From: Diplonema papillatum
Taxonomy: Eukaryota > Euglenozoa > Diplonemea > Diplonemida > Diplonemidae
Reading direction: 5' to 3'
Assembly: GCA_030068145.1 (NCBI GenBank)
Contig: JAPJBO010000210.1
Span: 222,121 to 286,120 of the forward strand
DNA length: 64,000 nucleotides
Shown here: positions 31,961 to 41,686 of the stretch, piece after piece
How the letters are laid out: each line of letters begins with the position of its first letter
Numbering within the stretch: the first letter of the stretch is position 1
Notes under the pieces: generated by a model
The model's database searches: none
Seen by the model: only the letters and a program-made list of their open reading frames with translations
What the model was told of the DNA's origin: nothing
Program-made: the position numbers and the translations under genes

Positions 31961-32466
31961 CGGGCAGGTGGAAAAAAACTTTTCGAAATCTCGGCCATTC
32001 TGAGCCATCGAGCCATCGAGCCACCAGTGGCTGGCCAGCCAGTGGCTGCCACTGGCTGCCAGTGGCTGTCCCCCACACTGCCCTCAGCGGCTGCGCAGGA
32101 GCCAGACTCTCCCGTCTCCTTTCAGCGTCGTGAAGACGCCTCGCTTCCGGGAAGCTGCCAACTTGCAGTGCCCGCGACTCGCAGTAGAGCGGTGGTTGGG
32201 ATGCTGCTGCGGAAGACGTGCGACCTCTGCCGCGGCAGCCGCCTGCGGACGAATACGGGGTCCGTGGTAGTCGCACGCTGGTACACGACGGCGTGGACGG
32301 GCTGCGGGGCGGACGCCGGCCTGGTCTGGGGCAGACAATGACAGGCCACATCGTCACATGATCGTGGGGGAAGGCGCGACCCGAGACATCCTGTCGCGAC
32401 GAGCGGGCGGACTTTGGCCCGCAGCGATCGGATGGCACCTCTTGAGGCAGGGGCGCTCCGGCCCGG
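31961..32466. other. Flanking DNA left of element A
   Basis: GC-rich, with short GCCAGTGGCTG repeats (about 32020-32070). No gene recognised. Its last bases carry CTCCGGCCC, which also begins the DNA right of element A (49881), so this is the left side of the original target. Confidence 0.5.
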
Positions 32467-32621
32467 CAGTGTGAGACTTAGCTAGCTATTTGGCCAGCTA
32501 GCTATTTTTAGCTATTTATAGCTAAAAATAGCTAAAATAGCTGCCCAGACGACTGAAAATATGTTCACGTCTTTTTCGTCAGAAAACCTCAGGTAGGTAC
32601 CCAAAAATGCAAAAAAAAATT

Positions 32622-33820
32622 TCTACGCATAACACGTAATCAGCACACAAGGGAGAATCGCCAAGCGGTTGCAGCTGACCAAACGCTGCTGGTGCCTAAC
32701 CAGGCACAACCGCTGAAGCTCAGAGCAGTTGTTGCCCACGCAGGACGAGACAACGCAGGACACTACACTGTACACGTGTTAAACGATACCCCATACAATG
32801 ACGCAAGATGGACACACTTCGACAACGCCAACGTCACGCATTCAGCCAATCGCGGCTACACCGACCAGAGTGCGAATGTACTCTTCTATACGTTTGACCC
32901 AACAGAACCTGTACACGAACCGGTTCCCTGCCACCTCGACGACGACGCAATGACAAACTCAACACCGCACGCCGCACTTCAGGCCCCAACGCGCACGGGG
33001 AACGAAACCGCACAACGCAGCTCTCAATCCACCACCGTCGTCCCATCATCCGACAAGAGCAGCGGCACTGCCACGCCAACCCAACAAATTCTCGAAGAAA
33101 TGCGTGGCCTAGAGCCTACTCCGGGCCACACGCCCGACACGGAGGCACTCCAATGTCCGAACTGCCACACACGAACGACGAAAACTGGCACTGCAATAAA
33201 AGGCATTCACGGCCTGAGCATCCACCTGCGTTTTTGCAAGAAGAAACTACGACGCACACCACCACGCCACAGCACCACGCCTGCAAGCTCAGCAGGCAAA
33301 AGGGAGATTTGCCCGTACTGTCACAGCGACGGACAGACTCCGAACAAACCACAATTTACAAGCCTACGACACCACAAACCGTGGTGCAAAACTAAACACC
33401 GCAAACCAGGAGCTACGACCAGATAACCAGCCACGATGCCAGAGTGTATTCAGAGTACCTTAACTGCGGAGGACAACAAGCAGTCGCCACTTACGCAAAA
33501 AGAAATATTTTTTTTTTAGCCCTTCACCTTCTCTTTCTACTACCCGACCCTCCCACCGCACGTCCTCCTCAACCCAAAGGAAGTAAGAACGCATATTACA
33601 GACCGATACGAGCTGCATGGCAACCCCTGCTCAACATGCATGCGCGTGGGGGGCCCAAGACTAAATTCAAAGCGAATTTCTTCTTGGTGTCGGTCGCAAC
33701 ACTTACAAACATGGCTAGCCGTATTTAAGCATACCTACTACCCACATACCACCCGCCTCACAGCCTCAATGGTCAACCGGAGACCCTAAAACACCGAACC
33801 TCTAAACCACAATAAACGCT
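32622..33820 (+). mobile_element. Insert in element A, bounded by AAAATT
   Basis: Element B shows the uninterrupted sequence at this site. The 1.2-kb insert is flanked by AAAATT at 32616-32621 and 33821-33826. No inverted ends are visible, and an AATAAA lies near the right edge. It looks like a truncated retroposon or an internally deleted copy carrying part of an ORF. Confidence 0.75.
32623..33426 (+). CDS. Partial ORF: C19-like peptidase end plus two C2HC fingers
   Basis: The frame is open from the left edge of the insert, so the true start is missing. The first ~100 codons resemble the C-terminal part of a C19 (USP-type) ubiquitin hydrolase: AVVAHAGRDNAGHYTVHV supplies the catalytic-His box, RWTHFDNANV the usual W-x-x-FD, and ANVLFYTFD the closing strand. 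Two zinc-finger-like motifs follow: CPNC with GLSIHLRFC, and CPYC with LRHHKPWC. The GLSIH form recalls the N-terminal fingers of R2/NeSL-type LINEs, several of which also carry cysteine peptidases. No reverse transcriptase follows before the stop. Best reading: a fragment of a peptidase-bearing non-LTR element. The C19 assignment rests on pattern alone. Confidence 0.55.
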   Translation, partial: LRITRNQHTRENRQAVAADQTLLVPNQAQPLKLRAVVAHAGRDNAGHYTVHVLNDTPYNDARWTHFDNANVTHSANRGYTDQSANVLFYTFDPTEPVHEPVPCHLDDDAMTNSTPHAALQAPTRTGNETAQRSSQSTTVVPSSDKSSGTATPTQQILEEMRGLEPTPGHTPDTEALQCPNCHTRTTKTGTAIKGIHGLSIHLRFCKKKLRRTPPRHSTTPASSAGKREICPYCHSDGQTPNKPQFTSLRHHKPWCKTKHRKPGATTR

Positions 33821-33839
33821 AAAATTGCGACGAAACCAG

Positions 33840-35330
33840 GGTTTCTGCCTCATTCTCGTTTTCAGAGTCGCCCAAACCCCCCCTGGTACCCCCCCCGCCC
33901 TCTCCGGGCCGTGTGCACACACATAATGGGTATCGATTTCCTGGTTGGTGACATTTTCCCGCTGGTCCATGTAGCAGATTTTTTTCGACGAATTTTTGCT
34001 CGTTTTCAGCTCCGATGAAGAGATCCTCGAAAAGTAGACCCGGAGACGAAAAACTATGTGCGTGGTTCGTGGCCCTTCACAAGTTGCCGGGCGCCGGGCG
34101 TGGAAGCCGCCAGGTGTAGATTGAGAAGAACGGGAATCGATCCCCTGGGTGGTGGCATTTTCCCGCCGGACCACGCGGCAGGCCTTTTTCGACGAATTTT
34201 AGGTCGCGATCAGCTGCAATGAAGAGATCCGTGAAAAATAGACCCGGAAACGAAAAAGTATGTGCGTGGTTCGTGGGTCCGTGCAAGATGCAGGGCACCG
34301 GGCGTGGAAACCACCGGTGTGCATTGGGAAGGACGGGAATCGATCCCCTGGTTGGCGACATTTTCCCGCTGGTCCACATAGCAAACCTTTTCCGACGAAT
34401 TTTTGCTTGCGATCAGCTCCGATGAAGAGATCCGTGAAAAATAGACCCGGAGACGAGAAACTATGTGCGTGGTCAGTAGTTTTTACAATTTGCAGGGCAC
34501 CGGGCGTAGAAACCACCAGCCTGACCAGGTGTGCATTGAACACGGACGGTATCGATCCCCTGGCTGGTGGCATTCTGTTGCTGGTCCGCGTAGCAGATCT
34601 TTGTCGACAAAGTTTTGCTCGCGATCAGCTTCGATGAAGAGATCCGTGAAAAATAGACCCGGGAATCAAACATTACGTGCGTTGTCCGTGGGTTCTTACA
34701 GGATGCAGAGTACCGGGCTTGGAAACCACCCGGTGTGCAATGAGCAGGACGGGCATCGATCCCCTGGTGGTGGCATTATGTTGCTGGTTCACGCAGCAGA
34801 CCTTTTTCGACGACTTTTTGCTCGCGATCAGCTCTGATGGAGAGATCCGTGAAAAATAGACCAGGGACCATCCAGTATGTGCGTGGTTCGGGGGTCCTTA
34901 CAAGATGCAGGCACCGGGCGTGGAAACCGCACCAGGTTTGCAGTGGGAAGGACAGGAATCGATCCCTGGCTGGTGACATTTCTTGGCTGGTCCACCGTGA
35001 CTCCACGTGGCAGACTTTTTTCGAATTCCTGCTCGCGATCAGCTCCGATGCGAGAAATGGACCCGGAAATGAAAAGGATTGTTTGTGGTGCGTCGGGTTT
35101 TCCCCCAGGCCCTACGATACAAGTCTACCAGCATTGTTAGCAGAGACTGCCAGAGTGCAGCAAGCCAGACCCAGGTCCAGTCCTACTGTGCAGTAGTCTA
35201 CAGGGGGGAAGCCCGATGAAGGGGGGGGTAGCACGGTGTGAACCTCATGCTGATCATCTGCCTGAAAAATTCCGGTAAACTGTGGAAAACGGCACAAAAT
35301 CCGAGAAAATAGTCGGAATAGTGACATTTC
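33840..35330 (+). repeat. ~205-bp tandem array of element A (about six units)
   Basis: Units recur near 34004, 34205, 34407, 34620, 34825 and 35035, each with GATCAGCTCCGATGAAGAG, AAAATAGACCCGG, GGAATCGATCCC and a GCTGGTCCA block. The inverted copy in element B has eight units. Related units also occur in element G. Confidence 0.9.
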
Positions 35331-35683
35331 CGTTGAAAATGCTCAGTCAGCTATTTTAGCTATTTTAGCTATTTTCAGCTACAGCTAGCTAGCTATAGCT
35401 AGCTATCAGCTACTGGGGGGGGGGTCAAATACAATAGGTATAATATTGTATTTGCTGGGGGAGGATAGAGAAAACCGGGTTTTCAAAAAGTCCGAATTTC
35501 GACACATAGTCAAATACAATATTATACTGGTTTTGGGTTTTGGGCCACCTTGGGGGTTAACAATGGAGGAAATTTGGCAAAAACGTTGCGGGACGGAAAG
35601 AGCTATCCCTGGCATGTATCGGCACCTTTTCTACACTCGATATAGCCTAAAATCTGACCCCCAGGTGGCACTTCAGACTTTGG

Positions 35684-35760
35684 AAAAACCACTCCGCCAG
35701 GAATCGAACCAGCACCCTCAGCACCACATGTGGGTGTGGGAACCGCTGGACCACGTGCTA
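35684..35760 (-). repeat. tRNA-derived sequence with good A and B boxes
   Basis: On the - strand box A TGGTCCAGCGG and box B GGTTCGATTCC (a full consensus match) are 32 nt apart, as in true tRNAs, and TTTTT follows. The acceptor stem pairs poorly, so this is a decayed tRNA or SINE head rather than a sure tRNA gene. It lies inside element C. Confidence 0.5.
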
Positions 35761-36566
35761 AAAAAAAGCGGGCCTTTTTTTTTTTTTTTGGATGAGGCAC
35801 CTTTTCCTTCTATCCTTTCTTTTTTGGAAACAAATTGAAGACATGAGAACACACAAACGCAAACGGTGGTGCCGTCATCAAAGGAAGAACCCAAAAAAGG
35901 AAAGGAGAGGAAGAGGCCAGCTTTACTGGGCTGCTTGTGCCGAGGAAAATAAGAGAAAAATAGGTGCGTGGGAGGGTAGGGGGGGGTAACGAAAAGACAA
36001 GGGGGGTATGGAAGGCTATGATAACATAGGGTTAGCCTGCCCTGCAGCCCCTTCTTCCGGTGGTTTTTGGCTCGAGCCCTGAGTTTGAGTCAGGGCGTTT
36101 GCGTTTGGGGGGCTGTCAGAGTGGCTTGGGCCGTGTCCCGCACTCGTTTCAGCGCAGGCACAGCGGTGTGTCGGTGGTCTTCTCAGACTCACCCGTTTCG
36201 TCAGTTTGGACCGGGGGGAACAGTGGGACCGTTTTATACGCCCCGCCTCCCCAGCCGTACGTTCTGAGGAGAAAGGAGAAGTGGCAGACAGTAACGTTAC
36301 AGGAAAGGAGCACATCTCGAAGTAACAACAGTCTCCGGGGTCGTCCTGCCTGCCCGTGTCTGGGCGGTGGTCCTCTGTCCTGGCCCCTGTCTCCTGCTCT
36401 GTGGTCGTTCTCTCGCCCGTTCCGGTTTCTTCCGGGCGGTTTGGGCGTGGCCTCTGTTGCTCCGGCCCGGAGTCCGGGTGTTGTTACGTCGAAAGGCGGG
36501 AAACATAAGAGGGGCGCGGTGGCTGGGTCAGTGGGTGTTTGGTTGTAATCCGGCTGCCTCATTGGC

Positions 36567-36935
36567 CCGTTGTTGACGCTATTCTGCAGTTTTCTATCTG
36601 CAGCCCAGTGACCGGTAATAAGCGGTCTCCCCCTGTGTTGACCTTTAACTGGGTGGTCAAGGGAGCCGCCGCGGTGCACCAGTTCCTTTGTTTTGTCGTT
36701 GGTTGCTGAAAACAAAGACGGGTGCCGCGTGGGGGCGGGATGTACTTCACTTCACTTGGTTGTCGGCAGACAGGTCGTGTGACGGTGTGTCAGGCAGCTG
36801 TCTATCGAACCTGTCTCTCGGTTTTCCTGCAGTTTCCTATCTGCAGCCCGGTGACCGGTAATAAGCAGACTCCCCGTGTTTTGACCTGCTGGGTGGTCAG
36901 GGAGGCTGCCGCGGTGCACCGAGGTTACACAAAGA
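36567..36935 (-). repeat. Duplicated block in the LINE 3' UTR
   Basis: A block containing CTGCAGCCC, GTGACCGGTAATAAGC, GGGTGGTCA and GCCGCGGTGCACC occurs at about 36567-36690 and again at 36825-36930 in direct orientation. The copies are similar but not identical. Confidence 0.8.
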
Positions 36936-37114
36936 AGACGTTGCTTGTTGCGGACTGCGGAGGTCCAGCTTAGGGAGCGTGATAGTAGTTGATCAGGGGG
37001 GAGCATGCTTATCACTTCAATTGAGCTTCATCGGTGGGCGTGAGCTTCGTGAGCGGGGTCGTCGTCCCGCAGCTGCGCATGGCGTCCTCAAGTCGAACTT
37101 CAGAAGGTCCTTCG

Positions 37115-40100
37115 TCAGCCGGACTCCGAGTCGCTCTCCCGCGGCCGCCACTGGCTGGGGAGAGGAGTCCATGGTCCGTCCCCGGCGATGTCAGGACCAG
37201 TTGAAGGGGAAGATGGCGGAGTAGGAGGGGGCGAGACCGGTGTCGCCGCGGTGAAGGCGGACAGGCGCGGAGAGGGCTCTTCGTCGCGTTCGCGACTCTC
37301 CATGGATGGAGACCGGGTCCCCTCTGCATCTTTACGCTGTATCGCGTATTGCGGGATGACGTTGATCCGCTGCAGGTAGCGGAGGGCGACGTCAGGATGC
37401 TTGAATAGGAGCTCCCACAAGCGGATCTCAATTGCAGCGGACCTGTCGAATCCCACCGCATCCCACATCGCCGCGCGTGCAGGCCCCGTTTCCGCATGCC
37501 TACATGAGATGAATATGTGCGGGAGGAAGCTAGGGACTCGGTAGCCACAGAGCGGGCAGGGTCGGAAGTACAGAGCCCTCTCTCCGGCCGGGAGGTTCAT
37601 GTACCCTGAAAAGTACCGGGTGACAAAAAGACCGTGGTGCATGGTTCGGAACTGCCGGATTTCCTTCTCCGCTCTCACGGTCAGCTTGTCAGGTACTGGG
37701 ATTTTGCGCCCCCCGACGATCTTGTAGAAGGGCATGCCCACCACGAGGCGTCTTGCCCTCATAATCGCACCTTTGGCCCCCCTCTCTCCGTCCTCCCTGA
37801 ACAAGAACAGCTTGAAGCGGTTCGTTGCTTCAACGTACGAGAAAGGCGGCGGTCGGGAAACTCCGACCGCGAGGACCATCTCAGGGGATAGCGACAATTC
37901 GTAGGCCAGTTTTGCCGCTTTTTTCGCAAGCGAGTCGGCGTGGTCGTTTCCGGCGAGTTTGCAGTGGCCGAAGACGAATTGAAGGATCAGGGTGTACCCC
38001 CTCTTGCGCCAGCGTCGCTTCTGCCGGTGGGCGCCCAGACTGAGCTCTGTTGCCAATGATTGCGAGTCGCTGAGTACCCATGCCACCTTCGGATCTTCAG
38101 TACCTGCCTGCGTAGCAGCTTCCTGCGCGGTCTCTTCATCCAAGATTTCGACCGCGTTGAGGAGAGAGACCTGCTCAGCGCGGTAGCTGTTTGCATGAGC
38201 TCCAACTGGGCAGATCCATGTGATGGCGTTGCCGTGCACTGGTCGCCTCCAGTCCGGGCCTTGGTTGCCAAACGGGTTCTGCACGTAGACTCCGCCGCCT
38301 CCCCACAGGGTAGTGTCGGTGGTGTTTGTAGACCAGGGTTTCAGCTCCGCAGGGCCCGTGTAACGTGGGAGGCGAGCCTCTCTCCTGGCGGAGCCGTCTG
38401 CCCAGGCTATGCGGTAGGGTTTCGGGAGAGCATCCAGCCTGGTCGACACCGTCCTTAAGTTCGTAGCCGGATCTTTCGACCGCTTCTTCCCGAGCGTGCT
38501 ATTGATCGTCACCCCGGTAATACTTTCCCAGGGTCTGAACGGGCAGTACATTGGGATTTCTCGGCTCCTGGTCTTGGTGCGCGCACGCTCGTTAAGATCC
38601 GCATATTTCTTGAGCAGCAGGCTGCGCGTGTCAAGCACGTCGGACCAGATGGAACGTCGTAGCGACATTTTTTCGCAGAGAGCGCCGAGTCTGTACTCAA
38701 TGTATCCGTGGATTGATAGTACACGGGCCTCTCTCTGCACGATAAAAGCCGACACTCCCTTCCTGCAGCCAAGCACGTACGACAGGGCTGCCCTATGCCG
38801 GCTCTCGAGGACGGCCAGGAGACCAGGTTTAGGGCAGCCGGGGCGAGGGAGGAGGAACGGGCCATAAGCGGCGAGACAATGCGTTATGACCGGGAGCACG
38901 TATGTCAGATACACCTTGCGGTTCGTACTGACACTGAGGTCCCACGACTTCATGCAGGTCCTTCTCAGGATGATCATCCTCTGCGAGAGTCTGTCCAGCA
39001 CGTAGTTCACGTGCGGGCGGAAAGAAAGCTCGTCGTCAATGATCAGACCCAGGAAACGGTGCCGCGTGACCCAATTGAGGGTGGTGGCCACTTCGATGCT
39101 AGTCGTTTCGTTTCTGGGCCGAAGGTCATCCCCTGACCTGACCGGTATTCCATTGTGAGCGACGACGTGCTTGCCGTGGTGCACCCTCATGTCGCCGTGC
39201 GAGACGAAGCGGCAGTTGTTGAACCCCCAACTCGCGTCGTGAGGGTCGGGTTGGATCTCCTCACGTGTGGAGTTAAACACCAGCAGGGGTGCAGCGGAGT
39301 TGTCGCCTCTCTTCCAGTTGAAGAATATGCCTTTCGTTTTGTCGTGCGAGATTCGCATTTTAGCACGGATCGCCCAATTCTCAACGAGGTCGACTATTCC
39401 CTGCGCCCTGTCAGTTAGGACATCGCGACGTTTGGCAGAGACTACGAATCCAGCGTCATCAGCGTACAACGAAGGGGTCACTTTACTAGCCGTGTTTTTA
39501 TCCTTAAATGCGAGGATCTCTCCTCCAAGGTCATCGATGCAGAGAAGGAAGAGGACGGGCCCAAGGACCGTGCCTTGGGGAACGCCGCTCTGCAGGCCGA
39601 AAGACTTACCCAGCACGCCGTCTACTTTGAACCGCGCCGTGCGGTCTTCTAGGAAAGCCCGCAGCCAGAGCACGAAACGTTGTGGGATCCCCCTTCGTTC
39701 GAGTATTCGTAGCAGACGGTCGTGGTCCACTGTGTCGAAAGCACTGACGAGGTCGAAGGAGAGGAAGCAGGCGAACTCGCCCTGGCTCCGGGCTTCGTCT
39801 AAGGAGGCAATGATGGAGAACACCTGCTCCTCAGTTCCGCGGTCTTCACGGAAGCCACCCTGGATGTTGGTGTAAGGCATCACGGTCGGGAAGTCAGGGC
39901 TTTCCGTGATGTGGACGAGCCTGTTCTTGACTACCATCTCCATGAGCTTCGCTGATACGCAGGTCAGGGCGATGGGGCGGTAGCCTTGGGGGGACGAACG
40001 GTCCTTGCCGGGCTTGTGGACGGGGACAACGTAGGCATCTTTCCACTGGCTAGGAATTGTGCCCTGCTTCCAGGACTCGTTAAAGAGCAGGAGCATCGAT

Positions 40101-41686
40101 TTGCGGGCCTCCGGTCCGAGATTTTTCAGGGCCGTCGAACACAGCCCCTGTGGATCAAGGCTCTCCTTCTTCTGCAGGTCCTCGATCGCCCGATCCAGTT
40201 CCTCCGGGGTTATCTCTCCGGTGGCGCCTCGGATTCCATCGTCTGGCTCTGGCTCAGGGCCGTAGGTTGGTTGGAATCGGGATGGCGCGCCTTCCTCCTT
40301 GGCCTTACACGTTTCGGCGAGACACTTGCCCAGGAGGTCGGCCTTCTCCCTGCTGGTGGTGCGTTGGGACTGCCCGTCAAGCAGTGGAGGAAGTGAACAC
40401 CGTTGACTTCGGCCGTCTATCGAGCGGATGATTCCGAACAAGAAGCTGAGGCTGGTACCGAAGTTAATTCCAGCAACAACTTTTCTCCAGTACGTGCCCT
40501 TGGCTAGGTGAGCGGCCGCCGTGAACGACTCCTTCGCCTGGCCGTAAGCCTCGAGCTTGTCGGCGTCGAACGGATCCCCTTCAGATGCCGTCAGCGCTAA
40601 CCTTTTTTGCTTCTCCAGAAGCGAGAGCTCCTGCGTCCACCACGGTTGATGCGGGCGTTTTCCAGACGCCCGGGGCACGTGCTCGCGGATGGCAGAGCGG
40701 ATCGCAGCGGATAGCCTATCCGACCTTTCTTGGATGCCTAGGTCGGGGCTTGTCGGACTGCGTTGCTCAACTTCCTTTTGAAACTCCTCCCAGTCGGCTT
40801 TCGCCCAGACGTAGTGGGGGGGTCTCTTCGGCAGCACTTGACGGTGTCCCCGGGCTGCTCGGAAGATCAAGACTTTGTGGTCGGATCCCCACGGCGGCAG
40901 TGTGTCCCAGCCATGAATCAGGGGCACCGGACTGCGGGCCGTGATCACGATATCCGGCGACGAGGGCCTAGCTCTTGAGGGCTCCCTTGTTGGTTTGGAC
41001 GGGACGTTGTGCACCACCGCGGGGTACTCCTGTGCCCAGTGGAACAAAGCAGTGCCACCTGGGTTGGGCGCCCCCTTAGACCACTGCGGATGGTGGAGAT
41101 TTAGGTCACCCGCGATGATGGTTGTGTCGTCCAACTCCAGAGAATCTAGGTTGAGGGTCTTCCGGGTGTGGGCACCAGGAGGTCGATACACATTCAACAC
41201 CTTCAGCGGGGGGAGTCCGACGCGTTTGATCTCCACACCGAGGCATTCCGTGTGGGGGTCATTGCTGACAGAGGCCCCGGGGATCACAGTGGCCGAGAGG
41301 TTCGATTTGACGAACGTGAGGAGGCCGCCACCGATGCCGCCCCGGTCTAGCCGGAACGCAATGTACCCGTCTAGGTGTGGAGGGAGCGAGATGTCGGAGA
41401 GCCAAGTTTCCTGCAGGAGGAGCACGTCGGGCTGCAGGGACTGAATGCCTCTGGTGATTTCGGCCAGGCCTTTGACGAGGCCCTCTCGAGCGTTGTACGA
41501 CCTGCAGTTAAAGCAGGCAAAGAGGAGCGAATCACTCCACGACCGAGCTTGGGTGCGTCTTGCTCCCCTTTCCCTACTGCCCCCGCGTTCCGTGTCCCAG
41601 GGCTTCCGGCGCCTGCGTTTACATCCGCTCCCGCTCGATTTCGCAGGCGCGAAATGAGCAAGGGGCGTCTGAGCAAGGGGCGTCAT
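37115..41686 (-). CDS. LINE ORF3: endonuclease, reverse transcriptase, RNase H
   Basis: 1523 aa from the ATG at 41686. The N-terminal third is an apurinic-type endonuclease (LFACFNCRS, LLQETW, IAGDLNLHHPQW, GSDHKVLIF). The reverse transcriptase has DAYVVPVHKPGKD, GYRPIALT, FLSFDLVSAFDTVDHDRLL, GVPQGTVLGPVLF and the catalytic YADD (about 738). RNase H follows with IAWADGS, YRAEQ, LSDSQSL and GHCKLAGNDHAD, so all its acidic residues are present. Near the C-terminus a CPLC-x9-H-x4-C knuckle is seen, common in I- and jockey-like LINEs. The protein would nick target DNA, prime reverse transcription there and remove RNA. It overlaps ORF2 by 68 bp in another frame. Confidence 0.92.
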   Translation of the reverse strand: MTPLAQTPLAHFAPAKSSGSGCKRRRRKPWDTERGGSRERGARRTQARSWSDSLLFACFNCRSYNAREGLVKGLAEITRGIQSLQPDVLLLQETWLSDISLPPHLDGYIAFRLDRGGIGGGLLTFVKSNLSATVIPGASVSNDPHTECLGVEIKRVGLPPLKVLNVYRPPGAHTRKTLNLDSLELDDTTIIAGDLNLHHPQWSKGAPNPGGTALFHWAQEYPAVVHNVPSKPTREPSRARPSSPDIVITARSPVPLIHGWDTLPPWGSDHKVLIFRAARGHRQVLPKRPPHYVWAKADWEEFQKEVEQRSPTSPDLGIQERSDRLSAAIRSAIREHVPRASGKRPHQPWWTQELSLLEKQKRLALTASEGDPFDADKLEAYGQAKESFTAAAHLAKGTYWRKVVAGINFGTSLSFLFGIIRSIDGRSQRCSLPPLLDGQSQRTTSREKADLLGKCLAETCKAKEEGAPSRFQPTYGPEPEPDDGIRGATGEITPEELDRAIEDLQKKESLDPQGLCSTALKNLGPEARKSMLLLFNESWKQGTIPSQWKDAYVVPVHKPGKDRSSPQGYRPIALTCVSAKLMEMVVKNRLVHITESPDFPTVMPYTNIQGGFREDRGTEEQVFSIIASLDEARSQGEFACFLSFDLVSAFDTVDHDRLLRILERRGIPQRFVLWLRAFLEDRTARFKVDGVLGKSFGLQSGVPQGTVLGPVLFLLCIDDLGGEILAFKDKNTASKVTPSLYADDAGFVVSAKRRDVLTDRAQGIVDLVENWAIRAKMRISHDKTKGIFFNWKRGDNSAAPLLVFNSTREEIQPDPHDASWGFNNCRFVSHGDMRVHHGKHVVAHNGIPVRSGDDLRPRNETTSIEVATTLNWVTRHRFLGLIIDDELSFRPHVNYVLDRLSQRMIILRRTCMKSWDLSVSTNRKVYLTYVLPVITHCLAAYGPFLLPRPGCPKPGLLAVLESRHRAALSYVLGCRKGVSAFIVQREARVLSIHGYIEYRLGALCEKMSLRRSIWSDVLDTRSLLLKKYADLNERARTKTRSREIPMYCPFRPWESITGVTINSTLGKKRSKDPATNLRTVSTRLDALPKPYRIAWADGSARREARLPRYTGPAELKPWSTNTTDTTLWGGGGVYVQNPFGNQGPDWRRPVHGNAITWICPVGAHANSYRAEQVSLLNAVEILDEETAQEAATQAGTEDPKVAWVLSDSQSLATELSLGAHRQKRRWRKRGYTLILQFVFGHCKLAGNDHADSLAKKAAKLAYELSLSPEMVLAVGVSRPPPFSYVEATNRFKLFLFREDGERGAKGAIMRARRLVVGMPFYKIVGGRKIPVPDKLTVRAEKEIRQFRTMHHGLFVTRYFSGYMNLPAGERALYFRPCPLCGYRVPSFLPHIFISCRHAETGPARAAMWDAVGFDRSAAIEIRLWELLFKHPDVALRYLQRINVIPQYAIQRKDAEGTRSPSMESRERDEEPSPRLSAFTAATPVSPPPTPPSSPSTGPDIAGDGPWTPLPSQWRPRESDSESG

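Noticed and set aside
36016-36715. ORFs left of LINE ORF3 as extra LINE genes
   Set aside because: They lie in the 3' UTR, which has a duplicated noncoding block, and show no domain.
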